Shown: positions 42,890-54,847 of the stretch, piece after piece
Position numbering within the stretch: the stretch's first letter is position 1
Layout: the number at the start of each line of letters is the position of its first letter
NCBI RefSeq assembly: GCF_000002075.1
Contig: NW_004797352.1
Coordinates: 456,820-520,819 of the forward strand
Direction of reading: 5' to 3'
Length of the DNA stretch: 64,000 nt
Source of the DNA: Aplysia californica
Lineage: Eukaryota; Mollusca; Gastropoda; Aplysiida; Aplysiidae
Notes under the pieces: model-generated
Databases searched by the model: none
Told to the model about the DNA's origin: nothing
What the model saw: the letters and a program-made list of their open reading frames with translations, nothing else
Made by a program: the position numbers and the translations under genes

Positions 42890-43690
42890 CAAGAAATCGA
42901 ACATTTTAAAAAAACGGGGGTGGGGGGGATATAATTGTCTTTTTTTCTTAAAAACGTTCAAGATTATCCATGAGCACATAGATCATGTCATTTTTCATGG
43001 ACTTTTCGATTACACTGTGTGTGCTGTCCACTTCCATTGCGTTTGTTCTTTTTCAAGGTATTTGAGTTCAACTTCAACAGTTTTGTCCTATCTAGTACAA
43101 ATATCGCTGATTGCCTTTGGCAAGAAAGCGTTGTGGTCTGATAAGTACAACCATCACCGTATAATGAACATTGCATTTATTGTGAGTAGGCTCCTCCAGG
43201 ACGTCACTGACACAGGAAGAGAATTCATTGGCAATCAATGGTCCTTCTCCGTCATGCCAAACGTGACACTTCACATCTTTGGTTACCAAATTTTAAAGAA
43301 TATAGACTGCTAATTTGGTTCTGTTATGATATAATGCAGCAGATGCGTTCAACGCCACACTAACAAACTGGCTTCCAAGTCCACGCACACTGGACATAAC
43401 CTGGTCCCATCCACTGGGTTTTATGCAAGCCTCTTGTGATTTTTTACTCTCTAAAGTCGTCTGGGACAATGTGTGACTCTTCATATTTTCATTTTCTTTG
43501 GTACTCCCAATAAAAGCCCCCAAGGCTTTGAAAGTGTTGATCAAGGTAGATTTTGCCTAAATTCTGTCTGTAGTAATAGGAAAGCAATGTGGTCAAGTTT
43601 GTCAAAGAATCACTTGTCACAAAATTGCTTGTCCTTTTCAGTTCTCCGGTAATATGACAATCGTGGAGCTCCCATCTCCAAGTCATGTAA
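42890..43690 (-). pseudogene. decayed transposase-like gene of the 2.9-kb element
   Basis: Minus-strand frames hold, in order, YHNRTKLAVY (about 43320), TKDVKCHVWHDGEGPLIANE (about 43270), a GDGCTYQ segment (about 43160) and a GQHTQCNRKVHEK segment (about 43020). From memory this resembles DDE-type proteins with W-H-E-G, S-D-G-C-x-x-Q-N and G-H-T-x-x-E-x-D-S blocks. Frame changes separate the blocks and stops are frequent. The superfamily is unassigned and the identification is an inference from block order. Confidence 0.45.
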
Positions 43691-44566
43691 ATTGCCTTTG
43701 CAAGTCATGAATAACCACTGTATCAGGGCAGTTGTATACAAACTCATTGTTTTGCATACCGGTAGAATGTCACAAGAGAATTGTTTCAAATTGAAGTGTA
43801 GAGGTGGAGAGTGGAAGCTGAAAGTTTGTTGAAGAGAGAATTTTCGGGGCGTATATAATATATATGTTTATGAGTGGCTTTTTTTTTTTTGAGTGACAAA
43901 TTAAGTATCATCATCTACCCAGCACTGATTTTTTAAATCACTGATTCAAGAATGGTGCATGACAGACACAGCAAAGGGCGCACACTTAAAGAAAATTAAG
44001 AAACGTGAAAAGTCACAATAAAAATATTTTCCAATAGTTGTAGAGAATGTGAAATAAGCACCCCTCAGCTGTCAATCAAAGAATTACATTATTTACTTCA
44101 GGCTATCTTTCCTTTTATCAACAACACTACCAAACCTAGTGATAGATTACGCAAACTGCCTTGACAAAATCGGCTGGATATCGATACGGTTCGATCTGAG
44201 TCGAAGTTAGCAAAGCTAAGTTGTTTTGATGTAACCCTCAGTATATTTTGACAAAGGCCACAGTCGCATAGGTCACGCCGCCTACGTGACAGGTGAACAC
44301 CTCAACAAGACGCTGAATCTGCGTGATTCAACCGCCCATTTGCCACCGGGCTGCAAAACCGGCACTTGGGTGGTTGAATCACGTGGAAATTGAGGACTAT
44401 GTGATATGGGCGATTGATTTACTGAAGGATTGAAACACTTTGCAGTAATCTTTCAAACTTGGGATTTCAACATAATGTGTATCAAGGGCTATACTAAATA
44501 AAGGGATCAAAAAGTGATTTTTGAAAATTTTGTCACTTAGGCGTTGAATCATGCGGCTAGCAATAT

Positions 44567-45177
44567 ATATTACATGTAAAGTATATATAAACATGAGAAT
44601 AATGTATCGGTAATCTACAGCTGGTTATACCTTTGGCACAGCAAACTTAGCAAATCATGAACACAGCCATACATTGCATGCCTAAAGTACACATTCTGCC
44701 TTCTTACTCTCAACAAACACAACAATGAATACGATTTTTGCATAAAAACTTTATTTATCTACATATTTGTACACATGTACATCAAGATAAGTCCATCTAC
44801 AAAGACCCCAACACAGGGAAAGACTACAAAAAGTCACAGAAACAAAGGTCCCTATCAAAATAAAATAATATCTGAGCAAAACAAACAATGGCTGATCCCT
44901 GAGCAGAGTCAATTGAGAAATTTGGACATGTGAAGCAAGTTTGAACACAGCAGTAAAGAGAAATAACAGAAATGTCAGAAGAACATAGATGGTACTTTCA
45001 ACATAGCAGTCACATTTTTGCTATTACTATGATAGATAGACACAATCCACTATTTTAACCCCTTCACTGTGCCCCCAAAAAGTAGTGGGATGGAATAAGT
45101 GCAGCATGAAATTCGTTTAATTCCTCTTCTCTCATTAAAGCATTACAATTACATAAGACAGAGAACATATTTTAATA
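44567..45177. other. no gene seen
   Basis: AT-rich spacer. AGCATTACAATTACAT at 45139-45154 repeats a word from the adjacent palindrome. Confidence 0.4.
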
Positions 45178-45268
45178 TTTAAAAAAACAACAAAAAACCC
45201 ACAAGCATTACAATTACATGAGTCTCATGTAATTGTAATGCTTGTGGGTTTTTTGTTGTTTTTTTAAA
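45178..45268. repeat. perfect 45-bp-armed palindrome, 1-nt spacer
   Basis: Left arm 45178-45222 and right arm 45224-45268 are exact reverse complements. It abuts the left end of the piggyBac element. Confidence 0.97.
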
Positions 45269-45270
45269 AA

Positions 45271-47470
45271 CCCTCTGGACACCGCCCCGCCGATATTTCG
45301 GTCATAGGTGATAAGCGAGCAAAATTCCGAGGTCGATATTTCGGCCGAACACAAACATGTTGTATATATATTTTATATACTATTTCATTACTGCTAGAAC
45401 TAATTTTTGTCGCTGTGTGTTGTTCTGATCGTAGCAGACAAGACGTTTTCTGAAAGTCCATGAGACGGAGTAAGGAAGGGGGGCGGCGGCTCATACTCAA
45501 AGGGAAAGAATTCTGATTCACCTTTCTTTTTTTGTCTTTTTTTCCTTGTCAATGCAACTAAAATAGAATTAGGTTCAGTTTACTCAGTATTTAATGTCTT
45601 TTGTCGTAGATGATGGTGCAGCTGCCCATGCTAATCCATGGTATAGGGATTATCCACCTGAAGGTGAAGACAATACCCTGACAAATTCATTCACGGAAAC
45701 AACTGGACCATGTCGGATGCTACCACGAAATGCACACCCTGTGCATTATTTTTATTTGTTTTTGACAGATGTGTTTCTGACAAAACTTGTAAACTGTACA
45801 AACACATATACTATGGGAACAATTATATTGCACAAATAAGGGAAAATATGAGGCCGCATTCAATAAGGAACAAATGGAAAAACAAGAACTCATCTGAGAT
45901 GGCAGCTTTTCTGGCATGCATTTCGAACATGAGCCTTGTCTGAAAGCTCAACTTGTATGCTTACAGGAATACGTCTGAATCTCAAGAGACAAAGTGGTTT
46001 AGGAAATTATTTCCTAGGCATAGGTTTGAACTTTTTTCACATGACTCGATCAAATTTGTCACGCCCGAATCAACCCGGCTATGATTCATGTGTTCGATTT
46101 CAGCCTTTCATTGATCATTTCAATACTGTCTCAAGAGAATATTACATACCAACTCAAAAACTTTCTGTTGATGAAAGCCTCATTGGAACCAAAAACAGAA
46201 CACAACTGATACAATACTTGCCCAATAAACACAACCATAAGAGGGTCATTAAACTTTGGATGCTCTGCGAAGCCACAACAGGATACGTATTGGCGTGCTT
46301 TGTCTATAGGGGGAAAAAAAGACCAGCCACCTGAAGGTGACAATCGAGACCTAGCCCACTGCGTAGTTATGAAGTTATTACCAAAGGGCAATTATCTAAA
46401 CTAAGAAAGGGCGATCACATATATTGTGATGACTTCTTCTCAAGCCTCGCACTTCTCAGTGAGCTTCGGGATAGCCGAACTTTTCTGACAGGAACTTTCG
46501 AAGGACTAGCAGAGGATTACCCACAACAGTAAAAAGAGATTTAGCCCCCAACGAGTCTTCATTCTTCAGGCAAAATGATGGGCTTGTGTGTGCCTATAGA
46601 AAAAAGAAATCCCAGAAGAAGCCCGTCTCGATGTTATCTTCAGCCGCCAAAGCTATCACGACGCAAGTTAATGTTCGCCAACGTGGTGAGGCAGACATTC
46701 AAACCAAACACAAACCGAAAGTTATCCTGGAGTATAATCGTTTCATGGGTGGCATGGACATGTGCGATATGATGCTCTATGCATACCTTGATGAGTGGCG
46801 CACAGTAAAATATTGGAAAAAGGTAACATTCAACATACTGAGTAGAATACTACTCAACTCGTATCTTCTGTATCAACATACAAAGCTCCACCTTTGGATC
46901 GCTACCATTTCAATGTTCAGGTGATTGAAGCCCTCCCTAAGAGTACCTAGACTCAAAAAAAGTTCCAGCCAACCCTGATGATCCTGGGAAGCCTGGAGTA
47001 TCTCAGCTTCCAGGAAAAACTGAAAAAGACTGCTGCGTCTGTTCAGACAGATCTATACCTGGAGGCAGAAAACGATCCCGAACGATGTGCACGTCATGCA
47101 GAAAAGGCCTACATGGTACTTGCCTGAACAGGCACAAGTGTAAGAAATGACAGTAACAGTTTTTGGTGAGTTTTGTGACCCTATGCATTTACAATTCCAG
47201 TTTTTTGGGGGGGTTAAAATTATATTTCGCAGATGCTATTTTTTAGAATGCAAATGACCTAATTTGCATACCAATTTTTTTTAAATTTCAAACCCCATTA
47301 AACATTTATATAGTTCATTTAATTACCTTTCAAATGGTATCCAACAACACTTGATATATCATTCTCCTACTATTGAGCACAGCAAGGGCTGAAAAAAATC
47401 TCACATTTTTTGGAAAAAACCCTTTGTTTTTTCTAGCAAAAACGCTCTAATTTGGGCGGTCTCCAAAGCG
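45271..47470 (+). mobile_element. piggyBac-like transposon, about 2.2 kb, broken
   Basis: Left end CCCTCTGGACACCGCCC pairs with the right end GGGCGGTCTCCAAAGCG at 14 of 17 positions. TTAA follows the right end (47471-47474), and a TTAA lies three bases before the left end. The transposase gene inside runs 45594-47150. Copies of CGATATTTCGG at 45292 and 45332 look like subterminal repeats. Confidence 0.8.
45594..47150 (+). pseudogene. piggyBac transposase, decayed
   Basis: Recognisable blocks in order: QIRENMRPHSIRNKWKNKNS, the core REYYIPTQKLSVDESLIGTK with QYLPNKHNHKRVIKLWMLCE (first catalytic Asp in VDES), DDFFSSLALLSELRDSRTFL (second Asp), LEYNRFMGGMDMCDMMLYAY with LDEWRTVKYWKK (third), and a C-terminal Cys-rich finger (CCVCSDRSIPGGRKRSRTMC then CTSCRKGLHGTC). 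At least four frame changes or stops separate these, so it makes no full protein. Confidence 0.85.
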
Positions 47471-47499
47471 TTAAATGTAGGTTTTTTTACATTCCCCCA

Positions 47500-47670
47500 T
47501 TGGCACAATTTAGACCATTTAGGAAGTAGGCTTCTGACCCTGCTTGTCAGGGCTAACCGGGGCAGAGAGGGATACATCCCAGCAAAAAGATAAAAAAAAT
47601 AGATAAAAAAATTTTCACCACTTGAGTCTTCTGTGAGCGACAGCCACTAACTGCTACACCACAGAAGCAG
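47500..47670 (-). repeat. tRNA-derived SINE-like remnant
   Basis: Minus-strand CTGTGGTGTAGCAGTTAGTG looks like a tRNA A box region. The B box is degraded. Confidence 0.3.
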
Positions 47671-48605
47671 GTTGGTGTTGTCAGTTGTGGAAAGGTTAGA
47701 AAATCAGCTTGCAAGTAAAGAAAACAATTACAATTTCTTTACAGCAGACTCACCTCCTAAATAATCTAGGACTTGATAAGGTATTAAACTTAAACACTCC
47801 CTCCCCCAAGACTTCATACCTTAGGGGCGATCTACCGGTCACATGAGATAACAGTAAGTAATGAAATGGATCTCTGAAAATCTTTATGACATTGGACTTG
47901 GACCCATGGTAATCATAAAAACACTGCCATTTTGGACTCTTTTGGAGATGCTTTAAAATCAACAACTTTCGTAAGTTTTGTACATATTGCCACCTAAGTA
48001 GTGGTGGCTCAGGGTTGGGGGTTGATGACAAAGATCGGGAAAATCCTCACCATATACTTTTCATCATTTTCCTCAATTAAAGAAAAAAAGCTACAGTTCC
48101 AGCAGCAATTTTTAACACAAAATACCCCTCCCCAAATCTTCAAGGGGCAAAAAGAAAAACAATAGAACAAAATATAAAAAAGAAGCATAACAAATTTACT
48201 GTAAAGGAAAAAAGAATATTCTCTGCCCAAATAAGGTGACAATACTTTTCCGTTCTTGTTCTTCGGCCTATAAGGTGACAATAAAACATTTTCAGAAGCT
48301 GACTGTAAAAAAAACCTTTTAATAGCTCAACAAATTCACCCATTTGTTTTTATGTTATACTTGTTTTTTAAATGAGCTCATTATTAGCCAGCTGTTCAGA
48401 TGTACTGAGCCCAAAATTTTGAAAAAAAAAAAATGCAGCTTCCTAATCAGTAGTATTGGTTACTTGAGCTTGAGAAATATTTTGTTGAAATTTTATTCAA
48501 ATTCTAAATACAAAAATAAAAGTGAGAAAAAATGTTGCTCTGGCTTAGAACAGTTGGACAGCTTGCTGATAGCTGATATTATATAATAGAATAAATACAC
48601 ATTAG
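47671..48605. other. no gene seen
   Basis: AT-rich, no supported feature. Confidence 0.4.
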
Positions 48606-48610
48606 GGCGA

Positions 48611-48969
48611 GGTGGAATCAGGCCCTCGTCAATTTTTGGGCATGCAGAGTTATCTGTATAATCATAAAGCTTGTTCATTTGTCAATCTTCCTAAGAAAAA
48701 GATAACCATCTACCTAGAATAAAAATCGAGATATTTGCGACTGAAGGAGGTGGGGGTCACCTGGTCTAAGAGGTAAAATTAGAGAGATAACGGCTGCCCA
48801 AGTTTGGTGACTTCTGTAGCTAGAATTTTCAATAAAATCCACATAAAGTTTTTAAATGGACGTAAAAGGTGTTGAACAAAAAATCAAAATTTAGATAAAA
48901 ATTGCCAAACCACCTGGACAATGGTGGTATCTTCGGTTCCATTATTTTGACGAGTGCCTGATGCCACAC
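48611..48969 (+). mobile_element. GTGG MITE family, copy C (about 360 bp)
   Basis: Left GTGGAATCAGGCCCTCGTCA and right TGACGAGTGCCTGATGCCAC pair with two mismatches. The interior matches copies A and B (ATCGAGATATTTGCGACT, GTTTGGTGACTTC). Confidence 0.75.
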
Positions 48970-49330
48970 ATACAACTATACACACTACAAGCATACAGAC
49001 TACTTATTTACACAATACATACCTTCCTTCATGTACATTCGATATTTGCTATTAGTACAACACACACACACATGAGTACATGTCTAGAACAATAACCACC
49101 TGTTGTGGCATAATGATCATCAATAAACAGCATAAGATGATGTTCAAATGTATTAAGCCCAGAAAGCAAAATTTTTATAAGCTTCTGTGCCAAAAGCTGG
49201 GTGATACTCTATGACTTCTATGTGACTCATCATTGTGATGAAGTGTCCACAAGAGTCCCACTTCTCTAGTCCTCTCTTGTGGAAAGCCATGAAAACTCAC
49301 ATGTGTTTTAAGTACATGAATGCCCATATT

Positions 49331-49429
49331 TTGAACTAGGATTCAGACACACTGTAGTCTTGCTTGACCTCAACTCCAGGAAACATTACACCACCCTTTG
49401 GAGGCATTTTCGGTGCAGAAACTCTCTTC
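49331..49429 (-). CDS. possible terminal coding segment, weak
   Basis: Minus-strand reading gives VKRVSAPKMPPKGGVMFPGV and then EVKQDYSVSES before a TAG stop. The composition looks protein-like and the flanks are not obviously repetitive. However, no convincing acceptor precedes it, no poly(A) signal follows closely, and the family is not recognised. It may be chance. Confidence 0.15.
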
Positions 49430-49611
49430 ACCGGTAGCCACGAACACAGCATGTTGTACGAACTTACATTTGTAGGCCTACATGCTACAGTACAAGTCTA
49501 GTCTAATTTCAGTGATAAACTTCACCTGTGACAATAAATGCACAAAAAGCATTAACATGATTTATAATATCGACTGCTTAGGGTAAGACTCCATCATACG
49601 CCATTTTGTTT

Positions 49612-49945
49612 GTTTTAGTAGGTCTTACGGCGCTCGCAACTGCATACGGTCATATGAGCGCCAAGGGGTGAATGTCAACAGAGAAGTTCTTACAGGGAAT
49701 CAGGATAACTGTGCTCACCTCTCTAGCTTCAACAGCACAAAGTCTGCTTCGACTATTCAGGCACCCCGGAAATAGCGGGTCACAAGAGTGTGACAAACAT
49801 AAAAAAGAAGTAGAGGATAAATGACGATAGCAAGGATTATGAAATAAAAAGCAGCAGTTCCCTGCTGCAGTTCAGGCAGTTATGAGCATGACATTGATGA
49901 ATCAGCCCATTACAATTCTACTGAGCGTAAGAACATGGTTAGGGC
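49612..49945 (-). repeat. SINE-like copy, type 2 body, intact
   Basis: Hairpin stem GGCGCTC (49629-49635) with GAGCGCC (49656-49662), loop 20 nt. The body (CAGGGAATCAGG, TAGCTTCAACAGCACAAAGT, GTTCAGGCAGTTATGAGCAT) is the uninterrupted counterpart of the split copy at 55187/57821. Confidence 0.85.
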
Positions 49946-51317
49946 AACCTACGGCTCAGTACAGAGTATGTTGCGAGTAAAATGGGTGTAAAATGGGGAT
50001 TCTGGTTTTACAGCACTTTTTGATCGGAAAATTACAGAGGAATACGTTTCTGGTGGTCTTATCATTCAAAACGAAAGATAAATACTCTAAAATAGGTTGA
50101 CAAAGGGTGGAGGTTGCAGCAACTTTGCAGCCCTTGATGACAAAAATCCAAAAACCATCCCTACTAACCGACCTGACCTTTCTGCGAACGCACCACTGTA
50201 CGAAGCAGTGCATGTTTGGGATCAATGAAACGAGAAGGACCTCTGCAGTTGGATTATGCTACTTTCGGCACTCAATTAAAATACGGTTAACCCCCGTTGG
50301 CGAAGAAAGAAAGGCACCGAATCAGCCTATCCTTCACGCTGATTGGACAATGAGCCGAGGACAGAGCTAGAACGTTTTTTCACTGGCTCTCAACGTAGCA
50401 CAGGGAATTTCCCTATCCCTGGGATGCATTGCGGTGTAAACAAACATGGCGTCGTTTACTGAGTTACATTTGTTCCAGTAAATCAAATCAATACGCTGTC
50501 AACTAAAGGAAAGTTTTTGTTGTTGAATACTGTTTATGGATTTTAACTTCCTTGTTCTTACTCTGCAAAGGCCAGTGACACCATGTTCTAACCGAGTATT
50601 ATGTCTGTTTCTTTTTCAATCGGATGTACTGGATTCAATTCCCTTGTTCTTTCGTTCAATCTGTTTCTCCCCCCCCCCCCCATGTGTTCCTTGTCGTTGA
50701 CTATGTCTTCAATGCGTTACTTTGGCTGATCTCCGACACATAATATTTAGATCACACACGGATGCCACATCCCCAGCACATAGATCTAGCCTAGTCCCAG
50801 TTGTTAGTCCTATTCATTCTTATTGTCCCGTGGAGTAAAAGCAAAGAAAGGTAAATGGTCAAAACTAGGCCTGCGACTGCATTTCTTTTTTTTTTTCGAA
50901 GAGAAGTCAACCCCTTCCCCCCTCCGTAAGTTTTTATTTTTGTTGTTTCCAGGCCCTCTGTCCAATTTTTGTCATACATTTCCACGCTCAGCTCTCAGCC
51001 CAGTTTTTCAATTTAAATGTTTCTAAGCTTTGTAGTCCTTTTGATTTTTTTTTAACTTCCAGGCTCATCCAACAAATCATCTAGATCTAGATGTAGCCTA
51101 CTAAAGATAAAGATGCATAATTAATTAAAATATTTAAAAGGCTCAAAAGGATCTTTTTTTTCCTTATTTCTTTTTTTGGGGAAGTATTTTATGGAAAGAT
51201 GACAGAAGATAATTTTTTTTTTTGTCTCTGTCTGTCAGGACGATCTCTAAACCAAACATGAGATGTTAGCTATTCTCAGATATTTTTTTCTATGCTCTGA
51301 CTTCCCCAGAAGTCATA
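49946..51317. other. no gene; possible 5' flank of the Mutator-like element
   Basis: Contains a C run at 50671 and AT-rich sequence. No clear left inverted end was found. Confidence 0.35.
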
Positions 51318-53078
51318 ATGCCTGCTTCTAAACAAGACTCAAGAAAGACGAGCATCGTTGGTCAGAGATCAAAATCCAGAAAAGCCCAATTAGCTGCTGC
51401 TCGTGCTGTTAAGAATGTACCTTTACCTGCATCACCGTCCCCTGTCACTTCCAGGCCATCTTCAGACCTAGATCAGTCGACGACCACACCGTTATCTCTT
51501 CTTGATGACCAACAATCTTCAGTCTTGTCAACGTCAAAGCGAAAACTAGCATACAACCCACAAACAGAAGTGTCTCCCGACACTGGTCATCTTCCATCCA
51601 CAATTGCACAGTTGGACATTTTACAAACCTTATTTGAAAATGTTTTGTGCCCACATTGCTTTCAAGCACAGATTACTCTTAAAAGTGGCAGTGCACAATC
51701 AAGTGGATTAGCCATTCAACTTACACCCTATTGCATGCATTGTAAAGAAGACTTATCTACAATGACATAAAAAAGGACTAAGGAAAGCAGCCGTGCATTT
51801 GAAGTCAATCGCAACGTTGTAGCCTCAGCCACTGGAACGGGGTTTGCAGGACTGCGCAACTTTTTGGAACCTTTGAACATTTCAGGCCTACATGTGAAAA
51901 CTTTCAAGGACCATGTCAAGACAATTCATTCAAAATGTGAAAAGTATTCAGATGAAATGTTGGCGAAAGCTGTCGACACAGTAACAGAAGAATTTGAAAA
52001 GTATGAGAGGAGGTATGAAGGACATAAAGGAGTGTGTAAGAAGAACTATGAGGGAACTAGTGGTGGGATTGGAAAAGAGGCAGCTGTGCTCATGTTCAGT
52101 AGAAGTGTGAGAAAACATGGTTTGCGCTTCATCTCAATGATCTGTGATGGGGACAGCAAGAAAATTTCTGAGATTCATAAGGCTTGACCCATACAACGGG
52201 TTGATGACATAGAGGAATGAATGTGTCAACCACGTCGGGAAAAAAGTTGGGTAAACAACTTCGTAATCTTGTCAGAGACAAGAGACAAATTGAAACAAAA
52301 ACCGAAAATAACTTTAGGTGGCAAAGGCTTTGGCAAATTACACCCTGAAGTTATAACAAAACTTCAAAAGTATTCAGTACTGTGCCAGACATGCAGAGGG
52401 CAATCAAGGCCACTTTGTACCATTGCAGCTCTACCAATGAAAAACCCCAGCATGACTTCTGCCCTGCTGGTGAGGATTCGTGGTGTTTTTTTCAAAGAGC
52501 TCTCGCTAATGGCATCCCCCCCACACGAGACTGAAGTTGGCACACCACTGTGTAGACTTGTGTTTGATCATATACTTCATATAATATAGGACAATATGTC
52601 TGATGTAAAGCAGTTGCAAAAATGCCTGCTGCAGGCAACTCAAAACACAAATGAATATGTCCACTCAGTTGCCCAAAACACTTATTTGCGACAAAAAAGC
52701 GGGTGGAAATTGCTGTTGCAGTTAGACTTGGGGAATTTAATTTTGGATCTGCTTCCACCAAAGACTATCTGCAAGCTCTACAGCTGCCGATTGGTCCACA
52801 GACTCAAATCACTGGACAAAAGCGAGATCACGTTCGAACACAAGGCTGAAGCTGCAAACACATTGCAGGCAAAGAAGCGCAGGATAGAGAAGGCTGAAGT
52901 GACACAAAAAGCCCAGGAAAGGCTCAAGGAACTGTTTGGGCAATTTTATGAGACTGGGGAAGGGGACGTTCGAGAAACCTTGTCGTGTGGGACCCCCCCC
53001 CACTCCCAACCCTGTCGTGTGGGACCCCCCCACTTCATTTGGGTAGTTCTGTATTTTTTCATAGTTGTCTGTGCATAG
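51318..53078 (+). pseudogene. Mutator-like (MULE/Kolobok-type) transposase, decayed
   Basis: N-terminal basic segment MPASKQDSRKTSIVG, a CPHCFQAQITLKSG and YCMHCKED zinc-binding-like stretch, then NRNVVASATGTGFAGLRNFL with EPLNISGLHVKTF and KYERRYEGHKGVC. Later come RFISMICDGDSKK, ECVNHVGKKLGKQLRNLV (different frame), ITLGGKGFGKL and HDFCPAGEDSWCFF. These are landmarks of Mutator-like transposases common in marine invertebrates. The part that normally carries the DGTW block is missing. At least four frame changes or stops. Confidence 0.75.
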
Positions 53079-54847
53079 AGTTATTTATTTTGACAAAGAC
53101 AGCTGTAAACCACAGTATTTTGTTGTATGAAACCTCTGCATAATGAAAGTGAACTGGTTGTAGAAATAGAAAAATAGGCTTGGGTTGTTGAATTTACTCA
53201 ACTATTCTTGTAATCTTTAATGATGATCGTTCTTGTCGTTTTTCTCAAAACTCTCATTTTACCGCAACATGATTCACTAGGACCACCAAATCTCGGTAAG
53301 TCACAAAGATAGAGGGCTCATCTTTTTATGTCATATTCCTTACATGATGTCCCACCACTTTACAAGAGGTTTTGGCTTAAACATGTTGAGTTTTTAGTGT
53401 GGATGGAATTTGGTGTATACATTTTAGGTATCCTTGGATATTCTCCGATTCCGATTTCGGGGGATACGGTTATCCAAGACCATTTGCAACCCGTACTGAG
53501 TATCAGAAAAAGCTTTAGTAAAGTGGTTTATAACTTTGATATGTTATTCCATGCAAAAAATCAACTCTCTAGGACAAAAACTGACTGACTTCTGGTGTTC
53601 TTTTGATTATTGAAAAAATTACCTCGAGGCCCCCTAAAAACGGCCAGCAAAGTGTTAAAAATGAATTTTGGGTTTTAATAGATCATTAATACATCACCTT
53701 TTGACCCAAATCAGTAGTGCAATAGGAAAAAAAGGTAAAAAGGCTTCAGTAACTGAAATTGCCTCTCAGCCTACACATTCCCCTTAATGTCCCCCTTTTG
53801 GGAATGGCCTAAAGACATTTCAGTCAGTAGCACCGCTCGAGGCGTGACGCCATTTTGAAAAGTGATGACTGTGATGAATGAAGCAATCTTACCCTGAGCA
53901 GAGGATATAAGGATATACGGTATTTTCACATTTTCAGTCATGTACTGGACATAAAAAAGCCATGAAAGACAACAAAATAAGTAATTAGTGTCCATATTAC
54001 TCTATGTGAGAGTGTACACGAAAAAAAAAGGAAGTCGAAGTGAAGAAAATGCTTGGTAATCATAATTATTTGATTTACGTAAAAATCCCTGTGCTTGTTA
54101 AAATAACTCGAGGAAAAATGACAGGCCAGCAGAAAGAACCTTTCATAACAAAAAAAAAATTTACAAACAGAAAAAAAGTGGTCTCAGCTTACTAACCCCA
54201 TATTAAAGATATGTGGGTATTTTTTCACAAAAGCAATAAAAATGAACAAGTCTTAAGGTGATACCAATAACCACACATGCCCAAAAACTGACCAGTACCT
54301 GATTCCACAACGTCGTGACACATATCTTTTTTGAGAACGGAATATTATTTTCTAAAAGAATTTTGGCGTCATCGAGTTGCTTGCCAGGAAAGAGCCCTAT
54401 ACCAGGTTCGTTGTCGCCTCACTGTTTTGGCCACCCCTTAGTCATTCTCTCTTCTTGATGTATATAGACCTACACCTACTTTGTAGTCCCTTCAAAACCC
54501 CCTTAGATTTCAGGAATTTTCCCCCGGAGATTTTACGGTCTAAGGTTCAAAAGATTTAGAATATAAATAAAACAGAAAAAATTATGAGCAGGCTCCTTGG
54601 TGGGCTCGGTTCTTTCGTTGAGACCACTGTCAGACAAGAAATAAGTTTTATACAGCTATAATTCAGTTTACTCCCATCAATGACAAATGTGTACGCAAAC
54701 ACACACACCCTATAAAAATACAAGCTAAAGCATTCATTTCAACAGATGCACACCTGTACACAAAAAAAAAAGAGCCAAAGCATTCACTTCAACAGACGCA
54801 CATATGTACAAATGCTGCCACACTACTACACAGAGCACCTTCCAATG
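53079..54847. other. Mutator-like element 3' flank, possible inverted end, then spacer
   Basis: CGGCCAGCAAAGTG directly before TTAA (about 53642-53659) looks like the end of a TTAA-targeting element and may be the right end of the preceding transposon. No left partner was found. 53784-53835 repeats at 57946-58001. Confidence 0.35.
53893..53944 (-). CDS. possible isolated internal exon
   Basis: A 52-nt stretch with a strong pyrimidine-rich acceptor (ATGTCCAG) and donor GTAAGA. It is open in one frame only, giving YMTENVKIPYILISSAQ. It lies 0.9 kb downstream of the last exon of the unrecognised host gene, which ends in a stop, so it would need alternative splicing or a separate gene. No partner exon was found. 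Confidence 0.25.

Larger units (their letters stand above)
41641..44566 (-). mobile_element. 2.9-kb DNA transposon-like element with long inverted ends
   Basis: The ends are inverted copies over about 45 bp with small gaps: GCTAGCCGCGTGATTCAACC at 41648 and its counterpart in 44530-44562, both continuing into AAGTG and ACAAATTTTTCAA-like words. The end motif GCGTGATTCAACCGCC recurs inside at 41833-41848 and 44321-44336 and, inverted, at 44369-44384, which suggests subterminal transposase-binding repeats. A decayed transposase-like gene lies on the minus strand at 42890-43690. Possible TA-rich target duplication, not certain. Confidence 0.65.

Noticed and set aside
51318-53078. intact host gene
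   Set aside because: The pieces are in different frames and match Mutator-like transposase blocks, so this is a decayed transposon gene.
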